Below, in pieces: positions 1 to 5,975 of a stretch of DNA of 7,424 nucleotides (position 1 is its first letter; every line of letters begins with the position of its first letter). The notes beneath the pieces were generated by a model. The model saw only the letters and a program-made list of their open reading frames with translations, was not told the DNA's origin and ran no database searches. Source of the DNA: SIG452 sp045656345 (lineage in GTDB: Bacteria > Bacillota > Clostridia > UMGS1840); NCBI GenBank assembly GCA_045656345.1, contig JAZOQZ010000123.1, positions 1-7,424 on the forward strand. Reading direction: 5' to 3'. The translations under genes were made by a program, and so were the position numbers.

Positions 1-1
1 C

Positions 2-118
2 AATGTCCGTGAAGAAGATTTAGAAGTATTTCTAAAAGCGGGTTGGAAAATCAAGGCGGCTCCCTCCGAGTCGCCTATTTCCAAGCCTAAACCAAAACGA
101 AAAACAGCGCAGAAATAA
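2..118 (+). CDS. C-terminal end of a small phage protein, 5' partial
   Basis: An open frame runs in from the left edge and ends at TAA 116-118. The visible 38 residues read NVREEDLEVFLKAGW followed by a basic, proline- and lysine-rich tail ending KRKTAQK. The 'V-x-E-D-L-x-x-F-L-x-x-G-W' pattern resembles short proteins often found between the major capsid gene and the head-tail connector gene in Firmicute phages, but I do not recognise a named function. The connector ribosome binding site overlaps its stop codon, so it belongs to the same operon. It could instead be the end of a longer protein whose N-terminus lies outside the window. Confidence 0.6.
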   Translation, partial: NVREEDLEVFLKAGWKIKAAPSESPISKPKPKRKTAQK

Positions 119-124
119 GGAGGT
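117..124 (+). promoter_or_regulatory. Ribosome binding site deciding a GTG start at 131
   Basis: AAGGAGGT is a full-length match to the anti-Shine-Dalgarno sequence. It sits 6 nt before GTG 131 and overlaps the stop codon of the upstream gene. The nearby ATG at 141 is in another frame, so GTG is the start of the connector gene. Confidence 0.8.
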
Positions 125-130
125 GCCGCC

Positions 131-613
131 GTGCTTGAAAATGTACTGTCGCACTTGAAAAATTGGTTTCTTATCCCTGACGGAGTACATGGGGGAACTT
201 ACACAATCGAAAACGGCACTTTGAATTCGTCATTCTTGCAGAATGGTCAGTATTACCGCATTTGTGGGAGCATCTTCAATGATGGCTTGCACAAATACGG
301 CGATGCCGCAGATATTTTGACAGACGAGGAATTCACCGGCACTATTTGGGCTTTGGCTATTCCAAGGGCTGTCATTGATTTGGCGGAAGAAATCAAGGCG
401 TGGGAGAGCAAGAACGGGGAAACATCCCGAAGCCCGTATAATTCTGAATCATTCGGAGGGTACAGCTATTCAAAGGCTACCGACACCGCTACGGGCGGCG
501 ATGTGACTTGGCAAGCGGCTTTCCGTGCGCAGTTGAACCCGTGGCGCAAGGCAAAAGAATACAGCCCCGTGAAGCCTTCACCGCATTGGAGGGGATGGAA
601 TGAGCCTTGTTGA
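131..613 (+). CDS. Phage head-tail connector protein (adaptor)
   Basis: This 160-residue protein probably forms the ring that docks under the portal and joins the packaged head to the tail. Recognisable stretches are QYYRICGSIFNDGLHKY (residues 40-56), TIWALAIP (71-78), an acidic helix LAEEIKAWESKNGE (84-97), SESFGGYSYSKAT (105-117) and WQAAFRAQLNPWRK (127-140). The 'SFGGYSYS' and 'FR-x-x-L-NPWRK' parts match, from memory, a family of clostridial prophage connectors encoded between capsid and head-closure genes. Start is GTG with a perfect ribosome binding site. The C-terminus runs about 20 residues past NPWRK and overlaps the next gene by 14 bp. The specific connector role is inferred from position and family resemblance; a structural comparison with SPP1 gp15 or HK97 gp6 would settle it. 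Confidence 0.72.
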   Translation: MLENVLSHLKNWFLIPDGVHGGTYTIENGTLNSSFLQNGQYYRICGSIFNDGLHKYGDAADILTDEEFTGTIWALAIPRAVIDLAEEIKAWESKNGETSRSPYNSESFGGYSYSKATDTATGGDVTWQAAFRAQLNPWRKAKEYSPVKPSPHWRGWNEPC

Positions 614-950
614 TTGCTTTATGGGTTCATGCGTGTTCATGGTTCCAAATAAAACCCCGGACGGTTCTGGCGGTTATATAACCACATGGGCAGAGGGCGA
701 CACCCTCACGGCAGCGATTGTGCGTGATTCCTCTATGGAAGCCCAAAAAGCAGAAGCCGCCGGAACTGTGAGTGCTTACACCGTCACCGTTTCCCGTGAT
801 GTTCATTTGCCTTTTCATTCGGTTATCAAGCGATTGACCGATGGGAAGATTTTTCGCATTACTTCAGACAATGCGGAAAAGAAAACCCCCGTTTGTGCGG
901 GGCTTGACATGGCACAATCCACCGCAGAGGAATGGAGGTTGCCACAATGA
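600..950 (+). CDS. Phage head closure / head-tail joining protein
   Basis: This is a 116-residue protein of the size and pattern of head-tail adaptors of the SPP1 gp16 type, which close the connector channel and provide the surface to which the tail docks. It has a beta-rich small-barrel look: DGSGGYITTWAEGDTLTAAIV (residues 21-41), a short helix SSMEAQKAEAAG (44-55), then strands SAYTVTVSRDVHLPFHSVIKRLTDGKIFRITSD (58-90). The 'G-G-x-x-T-x-W-x-x-G' opening and the helix rich in Ala/Glu followed by 'Y-T-V-T-x-x' and 'DG-x-x-FRI' are typical of the family. ATG 600 follows a GGAGGGG site at 588-593. The gene starts inside the last codons of the connector and ends with ATGA overlap into the next gene. 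Confidence 0.75.
   Translation: MSLVDCFMGSCVFMVPNKTPDGSGGYITTWAEGDTLTAAIVRDSSMEAQKAEAAGTVSAYTVTVSRDVHLPFHSVIKRLTDGKIFRITSDNAEKKTPVCAGLDMAQSTAEEWRLPQ
934..938 (+). promoter_or_regulatory. Ribosome binding site deciding ATG 947
   Basis: GGAGG lies 8 nt before ATG 947 and right on top of the earlier in-frame ATG at 932. This makes 947 the likely start and puts the two genes in a 4-bp ATGA overlap. Confidence 0.72.
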
Positions 951-1315
951 CAAAAGAACAAGCATTACACATATTTTTTAATAAATTCGGCATTGCGGGG
1001 TATCGGAATACATCCGTTCCCGATGATGCTGTTTTGCCTTATTTGACCTATACCGTGCCGATTTCCTCATTTGAGGAAGAACCGGCATCAATCACCGTAC
1101 ACACATATCATTACACGGATTCTGAAGCCATACCCGATGCCAAAGCCGAAGAAATACGGCTTGCAATCGGGGCTGGCGGTGTAATGCTCCCGTGTGATGG
1201 CGGATATATATGGCTCAAAAGGGGCGCACCATGGTGTCAATCTATTTTTGATGATACCGACAAAACATTGAAACGCCGTTATATCAACATTACGGCAGAA
1301 TATTTAACTATTTAG
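947..1315 (+). CDS. Tail terminator / tail completion protein
   Basis: This 122-residue protein probably caps the head-proximal end of the tail tube, stopping polymerisation and joining it to the head. Visible features are an N-terminal helix KEQALHIFFNKF (residues 3-14), a strand PYLTYTVPIS (31-40) and an acidic turn SFEEEPAS. These are followed by a central helix DAKAEEIRLAIG (64-75), GGVMLPCDGGYIWLKRGAPWCQ (77-98) and the ending KRRYINITAEYLTI (109-122). The pattern 'PYLTYT...F-x-E...I-x-x-x-G...DGGYIW-x-x-RG-x-P-x-x-Q...R-Y-x-N-I-T-A-E' matches small tail-completion proteins always found just before the major tail gene in Clostridia prophages. An ATG at 932 would add five residues but covers the ribosome binding site. 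The terminator role rests mostly on gene order; 'minor tail protein' is the safe name. Confidence 0.68.
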   Translation: MTKEQALHIFFNKFGIAGYRNTSVPDDAVLPYLTYTVPISSFEEEPASITVHTYHYTDSEAIPDAKAEEIRLAIGAGGVMLPCDGGYIWLKRGAPWCQSIFDDTDKTLKRRYINITAEYLTI

Positions 1316-1325
1316 GAGGATAAAC

Positions 1326-1883
1326 ATGAGATTTTCCAAAGTATCACAGACCGCTTTTGACGAATTTCAGCTTGAAGCTGGTCTTATTCTCAAAAACTTC
1401 GACCCCACAAGTCCCGATACCGTAGAGGATGCTGATATTGTGTGCGCAACCACTGGCGGCGTACAGATTACCTGCAAGCCTACTTATACCGACTACGGTG
1501 AGGATGTTGACAACGTTCCCGCAAATATGCTGGAGCTGAAAGAGATTGACGGCTGGGAGTGTTCTATCGGCTTTACTGCTTTGACCGTTTCTGCCGCATC
1601 CATTAAGCTCGCTCTCGGTGCCGCTGACATCGCAGAAGATAAAATCACCCCCCGTGCAGAGAAAGAGGATTCCGATGCTTCTGACATTTGGTGGGTTGGC
1701 GACCGTGCCGATGGTGGTCTTGTCGCTTGTTGCCTTAAAAATGCACTTTCTACCGATGGTCTTTCGTTGAAGACTACCAAGAAGGGCAAAGGTCAGCTTT
1801 CTTGCACCCTTACCGGTCACGTTTCCCTTACCGCACAGGACACCGTGCCTATGGAGTTCTATGTTCAGGAAGGTGCTAACTAA
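1326..1883 (+). CDS. Major tail protein (tail tube)
   Basis: This 185-residue protein polymerises as stacked rings into the tail tube. It shows alternating strands and acidic loops: an N-terminal FDEFQLEAGLILKNFDP (residues 11-27), TTGGVQITCKPTYTDYGEDVDNVP (42-65), then LKEIDGWECSIGFTALTV (71-88). The C-terminal half carries IWWVGDRADGGLVACCLKNALSTDGLSLKTTKKGKGQLSCTLTGHVSL (121-168) and ends with VPMEFYVQEGAN. The 'WWVGD...DGG...LKNALST-x-GLSL-x-T-x-K-x-K-G' block is a hallmark I associate with clostridial siphovirus major tail proteins. The ribosome binding site AGGAGG (1314-1319) overlaps the upstream stop and leaves 6 nt to ATG. The gene overlaps the chaperone by one base (TAATG). It has six cysteines, which is many for a tube protein. 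Confidence 0.8.
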   Translation: MRFSKVSQTAFDEFQLEAGLILKNFDPTSPDTVEDADIVCATTGGVQITCKPTYTDYGEDVDNVPANMLELKEIDGWECSIGFTALTVSAASIKLALGAADIAEDKITPRAEKEDSDASDIWWVGDRADGGLVACCLKNALSTDGLSLKTTKKGKGQLSCTLTGHVSLTAQDTVPMEFYVQEGAN

Positions 1884-2275
1884 TGAAAACAATTGCTAAC
1901 ATGAACGGTGTGGAGTTTCTCCGTGCCATTAACCGTGCCCGCCACGCAGTCGAAAAAATGCTGTCTGTTACGGGCGTTCTGAAAATCCGCAAGAATGTTC
2001 CCAATTTCACCGGCAACGAAACCCCCGAAGAAAAAGCCGAGATGGAGCGTGCGCAGGTCAAGAAGAATCTCAATGATATGTTGGATTCGTTACTTGAAAC
2101 ACACCCGGAAGAAACCTATGAATGCATCAAGGCTCTGTGTGTCCGTGAAGAGGGCGAACCCGAACCGGACGGCATCGAGCTTATTATGGCGGCGTTCTCC
2201 CTTATCGGTGATAAGCGTGTGCTGGATTTTTTATCACAGTTGGGGAAATCGGGGCTTTTAGGTACGGAAGCCTAA
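1883..2275 (+). CDS. Tail assembly chaperone, short form (gpG-like)
   Basis: This 130-residue protein lies between the major tail and tape measure genes, the position of lambda gpG-type chaperones that coat the tape measure and recruit tube subunits. It is helical and charged. Notable parts are NGVEFLRAINRARHAVEKML (residues 8-27), an acidic linker NETPEEKAEMERAQVKKNLNDML (45-67), EETYECIKALCVREEGEPEPDGIELIMAAFSLIGDKRVLDFLSQLGKSG (76-124). It has no enzymatic motif. ATG 1883 shares its A with the major tail stop and has AGGAAGG at 1867-1873. Codons 116-117 (TTT TTA) are part of a slippery heptamer from which the -1 frame leads to the longer form. Identification rests on position, size and the frameshift signal more than on sequence motifs. 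Confidence 0.75.
   Translation: MKTIANMNGVEFLRAINRARHAVEKMLSVTGVLKIRKNVPNFTGNETPEEKAEMERAQVKKNLNDMLDSLLETHPEETYECIKALCVREEGEPEPDGIELIMAAFSLIGDKRVLDFLSQLGKSGLLGTEA
2227..2233 (+). promoter_or_regulatory. Slippery heptamer for -1 ribosomal frameshift (T TTT TTA)
   Basis: Six T followed by A are phased exactly as X XXY YYZ relative to the chaperone frame: D115 GAT, F116 TTT, L117 TTA. After a one-base slip back, the next codon is ATC 2233-2235 in the frame that stays open to TAA 2563-2565. In that frame, stops TGA 2209-2211 and TAA 2212-2214 lie just upstream. The zero frame ends at TAA 2273-2275, so the shift must happen inside 2215-2275, and this heptamer is the only canonical site there. Confidence 0.75.
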
Positions 2276-2565
2276 TTTCTTCAATCCGTCTGGATATGTT
2301 GGAAGCGTTGGGGGATGAATATATCTCCCAACACGTTCTGCAAAGCTATCACGATTATTTGGAGCAAACCGGGTATAAGGTTTATATGTCAAACAAGGCG
2401 TCTGAAATAGTGGCGGCTTTGTGCCAGACAGAACCACACAACGGATTCCAAGACATTCTTGACGAGCTTAATGAAGGTTTGCGCTATGCAAAGCCACAGA
2501 CGGAAAGCGAAGAAGATATAAAATCCAGAATGCTTAAAAAACTTCACGGAAAGGAGGGCGCATAA
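2233..2565 (+). CDS. Frameshift-encoded C-terminal part of long tail chaperone (gpGT-like)
   Basis: This -1 frame is open from 2215 to the stop at 2563-2565. Joined at the slippery site (1883-2233 plus 2233-2565), it gives a protein of about 227 residues: 117 from the short chaperone and 110 from here, beginning ITVGEIGAFRYGSLISSIRLD. By analogy with lambda gpGT, the added domain would recruit major tail subunits to the chaperone-coated tape measure. An ATG at 2296 could start a free 89-residue protein, but there is no ribosome binding site before it (the preceding bases read cttcaatccgtctggat). The open frame upstream of that ATG continues into the overlap. The region is helical and charged: LEALGDEYISQHVLQSYHDYLEQTGYKVYMSNKASEIVAALCQ, then an acidic stretch ESEEDIKSRMLKKLHGKEGA. 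Confidence 0.72.
   Translation: MTVGEIGAFRYGSLISSIRLDMLEALGDEYISQHVLQSYHDYLEQTGYKVYMSNKASEIVAALCQTEPHNGFQDILDELNEGLRYAKPQTESEEDIKSRMLKKLHGKEGA
2252..2289 (+). promoter_or_regulatory. Possible hairpin/pseudoknot downstream of the frameshift site
   Basis: GGGCTT (2252-2257) can pair with AAGCCT (2268-2273): five Watson-Crick pairs plus one G-U, extendable by two U-G pairs. The loop bases ACGG (2264-2267) can pair with CCGT (2286-2289), giving an H-type pseudoknot. The stem starts 18 nt after the heptamer, further than the usual 5-9 nt, so a stimulatory role is only a suggestion. Confidence 0.3.
2553..2558 (+). promoter_or_regulatory. Ribosome binding site deciding a TTG start at 2567
   Basis: GGAGGG lies inside the last codons of the long chaperone frame, 8 nt before TTG 2567. 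The ATG at 2571 is out of frame with the tape measure, so TTG is the best start. A TTG start may hold tape measure yield low relative to the tube protein. Confidence 0.72.
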
Positions 2566-2566
2566 A

Positions 2567-5158
2567 TTGGATGTATTTGACCTATATGCGAAAATTGGTC
2601 TTGATAAATCCGAGTATGAATCCGGGCTGAAAGATGCCAAGGGTTCAATGTCCAGCCTTGCATCAAGCATTGGAAATGGATTGAAAACCGTTGCAAAGGT
2701 CGGTTCTGCGGCTATTGCCGCCGGTGCCGCTGGTGTAGCGGCATTGACAAAAATGGGCGTTGAGGGCTATGCCCAATATGAACAGCTTGTTGGCGGTGTA
2801 GAAACCCTCTTTAAGACTTCCCAAGATGTCGTTATGTCGTATGCGGAAAATGCATATAAGACGGCGGGAATGTCCGCTAACGAGTATATGGAAACGGTGA
2901 CATCCTTCTCCGCATCCCTTATCCAAAGTTTGGGTGGCGATACCGCAAAGGCGGCGGAAGTCGGAAACATGGCTATAACGGACATGTCCGACAATGCTAA
3001 CAAGATGGGCACAAGTATGGAAATGATACAGAATGCCTATAACGGTTTCGCAAAGCAAAACTACACTATGCTTGACAACCTCAAATTGGGCTATGGTGGC
3101 ACAAAAGAGGAAATGCAACGTTTAATTGACGATGCAAACAAAGTCAAAGAAGCAAACGGCGAAATGGCTGATTTGTCCATTGACAGTTTTGCCGATGTTG
3201 CCGAAGCTATCCACATTATTCAGAGCGAAATGGGGATAACCGGAACCACGGCAAAAGAAGCCGCATCCACTATTGCAGGTTCTTTGTCTATGATGAAGGG
3301 CGCATGGCAAAACCTCGTTGTCGGTATTGCTGACGAAAACGCCAATATGGATGTGCTTATAGACAATTTCGTTGAAAGCGTAGCTACGGCGGCACAAAAC
3401 CTTATGCCCCGAATCGAGCAAACGCTTGTTGGTATTGGTGAGTTGATAACCGCATTGGCTCCCGTCATTGCTAAAGCATTACCGAAGCTTGTAAAATCCG
3501 TTCTGCCAGCTTTGTTGTCGGCTGGTGTTTCTGTGATTTCGGCTCTTGTTAGTGGCATAATCGAGGCGGCACCGGCTCTGTATGAAGCTCTTATGACCGC
3601 ACTTTATACAGCACTCACAAGCGTGTTTGGAATGTCCGAAGAATCGGCAAGCGGGTTCGTTGCAAATCTTGACGGTCTTTTCCGAGGTGCATTCACAGCG
3701 ATAGAAACTGTGTTTAATGCGCTTTCTGAATTGGCAAGCACGATTTTTGGCGCAATTTCCGAAGCCGCTTCAAACACAGGAATCACTTGGGATGATGTTT
3801 TTACGGGCGTTCAGTCTGTGATTGAATCTTTGGCAGATGCGATTGTGCTTGTGTGCGAAAAAACAGGTGAATTTGTAACATGGCTGAACAGCGGAAGCAC
3901 AGGAGCAGAGATATTAAAAGGCGTAATCATCGCTATTACTGCGGCAATCGTGGCATACAAAACGGCAACAACCATAGCGACAACAATCTCAAATGGATTG
4001 GCAGCGGCGCAAGCAATTTTGAACGCTGTGATGGCTGCAAATCCGATAGGGCTTGTGGTTGCGGCAATTGTCGCCCTTGTAGCCGCATTCGTGTTGCTGT
4101 GGAACAAATGTGACGGTTTCCGTCAATTTTGGATTGATTTGTGGGAAGGTATAAAAAATACGGCGAAAGCTGTTGCCGATTGGTTTGTGCAAGCGTGGCA
4201 AGATGTGTCCGACTTTTTTGTTGGTTTGTGGGAAGATATAAAAACATTGCTTTCAACCGTTGGCGGTTGGATTTACGACAATGTTATTGCGCCGGTCGCT
4301 CAATTCTTCACAGACCTATGGAATGGCATAGTGAACGCATGGCATACCGTTATAGACCCTTGGATTGAAATTGTTAAACGACTTGCATTAATATTCTATG
4401 ATTCTGTAATCAAGCCCGTTGCCGATTTCTTTGTGAATCTGTGGAACGACATCAAAGAAGGTGCTACCGCCGCATGGGAAGGAATCAAGAATGTTTTCTC
4501 TGTTGTCGCAAATTGGTTTGACAACACAATCATCAAACCCGTGGCGAATTTCTTCACGGGAATGTGGGACGGTTTGAAAAGCGGAGCAAGCAAGGCTTGG
4601 GGAGGAATCAAGTCTGTTTTCTCACCCGTGGCAAACTGGTTTAAGGATGTATTTTCTAAAGCATGGCAAAAAGTCAAAAATGTTTTCTCCACGGGCGGAA
4701 AAGTGTTTGACGGCATCAAAGAAGGCATTGTTTCTGTATTCAAAACTGTTGTGAATGCTATTATCGGCGGCATTAACAAGGTTATTTCTGTACCGTTCAA
4801 TGCAATCAACAATATTTTGCAAGGAATAAAGACTATCGAAATTGTCGGCGTAAAGCCTTTTGATTGGGTCACGACATTTTCAGTACCAGAAATCCCCAAA
4901 CTGTCAACGGGACTTAATTTTGTCCCCTATGACGAATACCCGGCATTCCTTCACCGTGGCGAAGCTGTCTTGACAGCGGCACAAGCGCAATCGTGGAGAA
5001 ATGGACAGCCGGCAAACGGTCAAATGATGGCTGTATTGGTAGCAATACTTGATGCTATCACCGGTGGAAATCAAGAACTGATTGAAGCGGTGCTTGCCGA
5101 CAAGACCATTTCAATTGGTGGGCGTGAATTTAGAAGGATGGTGAAAGAATATGCTTGA
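2567..5158 (+). CDS. Tape measure protein (tail length determinant)
   Basis: At 863 residues this is by far the largest gene. The protein fills the tail tube and sets its length, and is ejected ahead of DNA at infection. The start MDVFDLYAKIGLDKSEYESGLKDAKG is the usual opening of Firmicute tape measures. Residues 135-190 carry the family core (AITDMSDNANKMGTSMEMIQNAYNGFAKQNYTMLDNLKLGYGG...EMQRL), followed by AASTIAGSLSMMKGAWQNLVVG (232-253). Hydrophobic stretches lie at about 294-355 and 452-512, with a strong membrane-type segment at 494-512 (IGLVVAAIVALVAAFVLLW). Residues 520-710 are Trp/Phe-rich with a 41-residue repeat. The conserved C-terminal block is LNFVPYDEYPAFLHRGEAVLTAAQAQSW (783-810), and the end is ISIGGREFRRMVKEYA. 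It has no lysozyme or peptidase motif that I can see. At about 0.15 nm per residue it predicts a tail near 130 nm (inference). Confidence 0.93.
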   Translation: MDVFDLYAKIGLDKSEYESGLKDAKGSMSSLASSIGNGLKTVAKVGSAAIAAGAAGVAALTKMGVEGYAQYEQLVGGVETLFKTSQDVVMSYAENAYKTAGMSANEYMETVTSFSASLIQSLGGDTAKAAEVGNMAITDMSDNANKMGTSMEMIQNAYNGFAKQNYTMLDNLKLGYGGTKEEMQRLIDDANKVKEANGEMADLSIDSFADVAEAIHIIQSEMGITGTTAKEAASTIAGSLSMMKGAWQNLVVGIADENANMDVLIDNFVESVATAAQNLMPRIEQTLVGIGELITALAPVIAKALPKLVKSVLPALLSAGVSVISALVSGIIEAAPALYEALMTALYTALTSVFGMSEESASGFVANLDGLFRGAFTAIETVFNALSELASTIFGAISEAASNTGITWDDVFTGVQSVIESLADAIVLVCEKTGEFVTWLNSGSTGAEILKGVIIAITAAIVAYKTATTIATTISNGLAAAQAILNAVMAANPIGLVVAAIVALVAAFVLLWNKCDGFRQFWIDLWEGIKNTAKAVADWFVQAWQDVSDFFVGLWEDIKTLLSTVGGWIYDNVIAPVAQFFTDLWNGIVNAWHTVIDPWIEIVKRLALIFYDSVIKPVADFFVNLWNDIKEGATAAWEGIKNVFSVVANWFDNTIIKPVANFFTGMWDGLKSGASKAWGGIKSVFSPVANWFKDVFSKAWQKVKNVFSTGGKVFDGIKEGIVSVFKTVVNAIIGGINKVISVPFNAINNILQGIKTIEIVGVKPFDWVTTFSVPEIPKLSTGLNFVPYDEYPAFLHRGEAVLTAAQAQSWRNGQPANGQMMAVLVAILDAITGGNQELIEAVLADKTISIGGREFRRMVKEYA
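4046..4102 (+). other. Predicted membrane-spanning segment in tape measure
   Basis: Residues 494-512 (IGLVVAAIVALVAAFVLLW) are uncharged and strongly hydrophobic, followed by a charged NKCDGF. Tape measures often carry such segments, thought to help the ejected protein enter the host membrane. Confidence 0.6.
4286..4654 (+). repeat. Three tandem 41-residue repeats in tape measure
   Basis: Three 123-bp units (4286-4408, 4409-4531, 4532-4654) encode residues 574-614, 615-655 and 656-696. Each opens with I-(K/A)-P-V-A-x-F-F-x-x-(L/M)-W. Units 2 and 3 also share A-W-x-G-I-K-x-V-F-S-x-V-A-N-W-F; unit 1 keeps only the opening and has diverged after it. A degenerate earlier copy (DFFVGLWEDIK, residues 549-559) lies 30 residues before unit 1. 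The regular Trp/Phe spacing fits the pattern by which tape measures track tube rings. Confidence 0.7.
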
Positions 5159-5975
5159 AAACTTCATATTTGAAAACCATCTGGGACAACGCTTTGAAGG
5201 TCTTGCGAATGGTGTGTATCTGAATAGTAACGATTTGAGGGACTATCAATGGAGCTATGACACCATCAACAGCCGAATTTCCCGCTTTTATAGAAAGACC
5301 ACCAATCGCAAATTGCCGTTGACAGTAATTTGTAAGACGGATGCGGAAGCGACAACGGTAAAAAACCGATTGATGGAGCTTGCCGAGGTCGATATAGAAG
5401 CTATGCTTCCCGGAAAAATCATTGTTGGTGACTACTACACCAACGGATATATAACGGCAAGCGTTAAAAGCAACTATATGATTAAAAAGCGATATTGCAA
5501 AATCGTTCTGACATTGACCAGCGACGACCCGATGTGGTACAGAGAGCAAAAATATATGTTCGGCACATCAACGACACCCATTGTCCTGACTGGAAAGGAA
5601 TATCCGTGGGACTACAAATGGGAATATGCAATATCAGAGGCGCACAATCGTATAGTATGCGATTCCGTTAGAAACAACGCTTTTAAGCTGAAAATCTACG
5701 GCGAAGCAACAAACCCTGTTGTGAGCATCGGCGGTCATTTGTATGCGGTCAATGGTACGGTCAAAGTTGGGGAATCACTTTTGATTGATAGCTTGACTAA
5801 AACCATCACTTTGACCAAAGCAACGGGCGCAAAAGAAAACTGGTTCGATGCGAGAAATCGAAACAGCTATATTTTTGAACCCATACCGCCGGGGCAACAC
5901 CTTGTTGTCAGAAACGGCGTTTTTGACGTTGATTTAACGGTCATTGAGAAACGGAGTGAACCAAAATGGACTTGA
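5151..5975 (+). CDS. Distal tail protein (Dit-like phage tail component)
   Basis: This 274-residue protein probably forms the ring at the distal end of the tail tube, the platform on which hub and adhesion proteins sit. Its N-terminal half has the tail-tube-like beta pattern: LENFIFENHLGQRFEG (residues 2-17), a LPLTVICKTDAEATTVKNRLMELAEVDIEAMLPGKIIVGDYYTNGYI stretch (55-101) and KRYCKIVLTLTSDDPMWYREQ (113-133). The C-terminal half resembles a galectin-like domain with NPVVSIGG (188-195), IFEPIPPGQHLVV (241-253) and the ending DLTVIEKRSEPKWT, a common closing of Firmicute Dit proteins. Location right after the tape measure agrees. ATG 5151 overlaps the tape measure stop by 8 bp and has only a weak upstream site (agaagg, 5132-5137), so it may depend on coupled translation. 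Confidence 0.82.
   Translation: MLENFIFENHLGQRFEGLANGVYLNSNDLRDYQWSYDTINSRISRFYRKTTNRKLPLTVICKTDAEATTVKNRLMELAEVDIEAMLPGKIIVGDYYTNGYITASVKSNYMIKKRYCKIVLTLTSDDPMWYREQKYMFGTSTTPIVLTGKEYPWDYKWEYAISEAHNRIVCDSVRNNAFKLKIYGEATNPVVSIGGHLYAVNGTVKVGESLLIDSLTKTITLTKATGAKENWFDARNRNSYIFEPIPPGQHLVVRNGVFDVDLTVIEKRSEPKWT

Noticed and set aside
932..946. Earlier ATG (932) for the tail terminator gene
   Set aside because: It lies over the GGAGG that serves ATG 947, and has no ribosome binding site of its own; the 947 start also gives a classic ATGA overlap.
1344..1892. 182-codon minus-strand open frame opposite the major tail gene
   Set aside because: It mirrors a confidently identified gene, has no ribosome binding site or recognisable protein pattern, and many such antisense frames occur throughout this window.
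2243..2249. GGGAAAT, similar to the lambda gpG slippery sequence
   Set aside because: Its phase is wrong: the zero frame reads GGG AAA TCG, so the required XXY YYZ codon split (GGA AAT) does not occur.
1995..2261. 88-codon plus-strand open frame inside the tail chaperone
   Set aside because: It is the +1 frame of the chaperone gene, low in complexity and Arg/Ser/Pro-rich, with no ribosome binding site; the frameshift fusion uses the -1 frame instead.
2252..2280. Terminator between chaperone and tape measure
   Set aside because: The hairpin is followed by aatttcttc rather than a T run, and the operon must continue into the tape measure.
2571..2573. ATG 2571 as tape measure start
   Set aside because: It is out of frame with the tape measure (offset of 4 from TTG 2567).
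4396..4899. 167-codon minus-strand open frame opposite the tape measure
   Set aside because: It is a shadow of the repeat-rich tape measure region; its own repeats (such as NQFAT...EKTFLIP) merely mirror the coding repeats.
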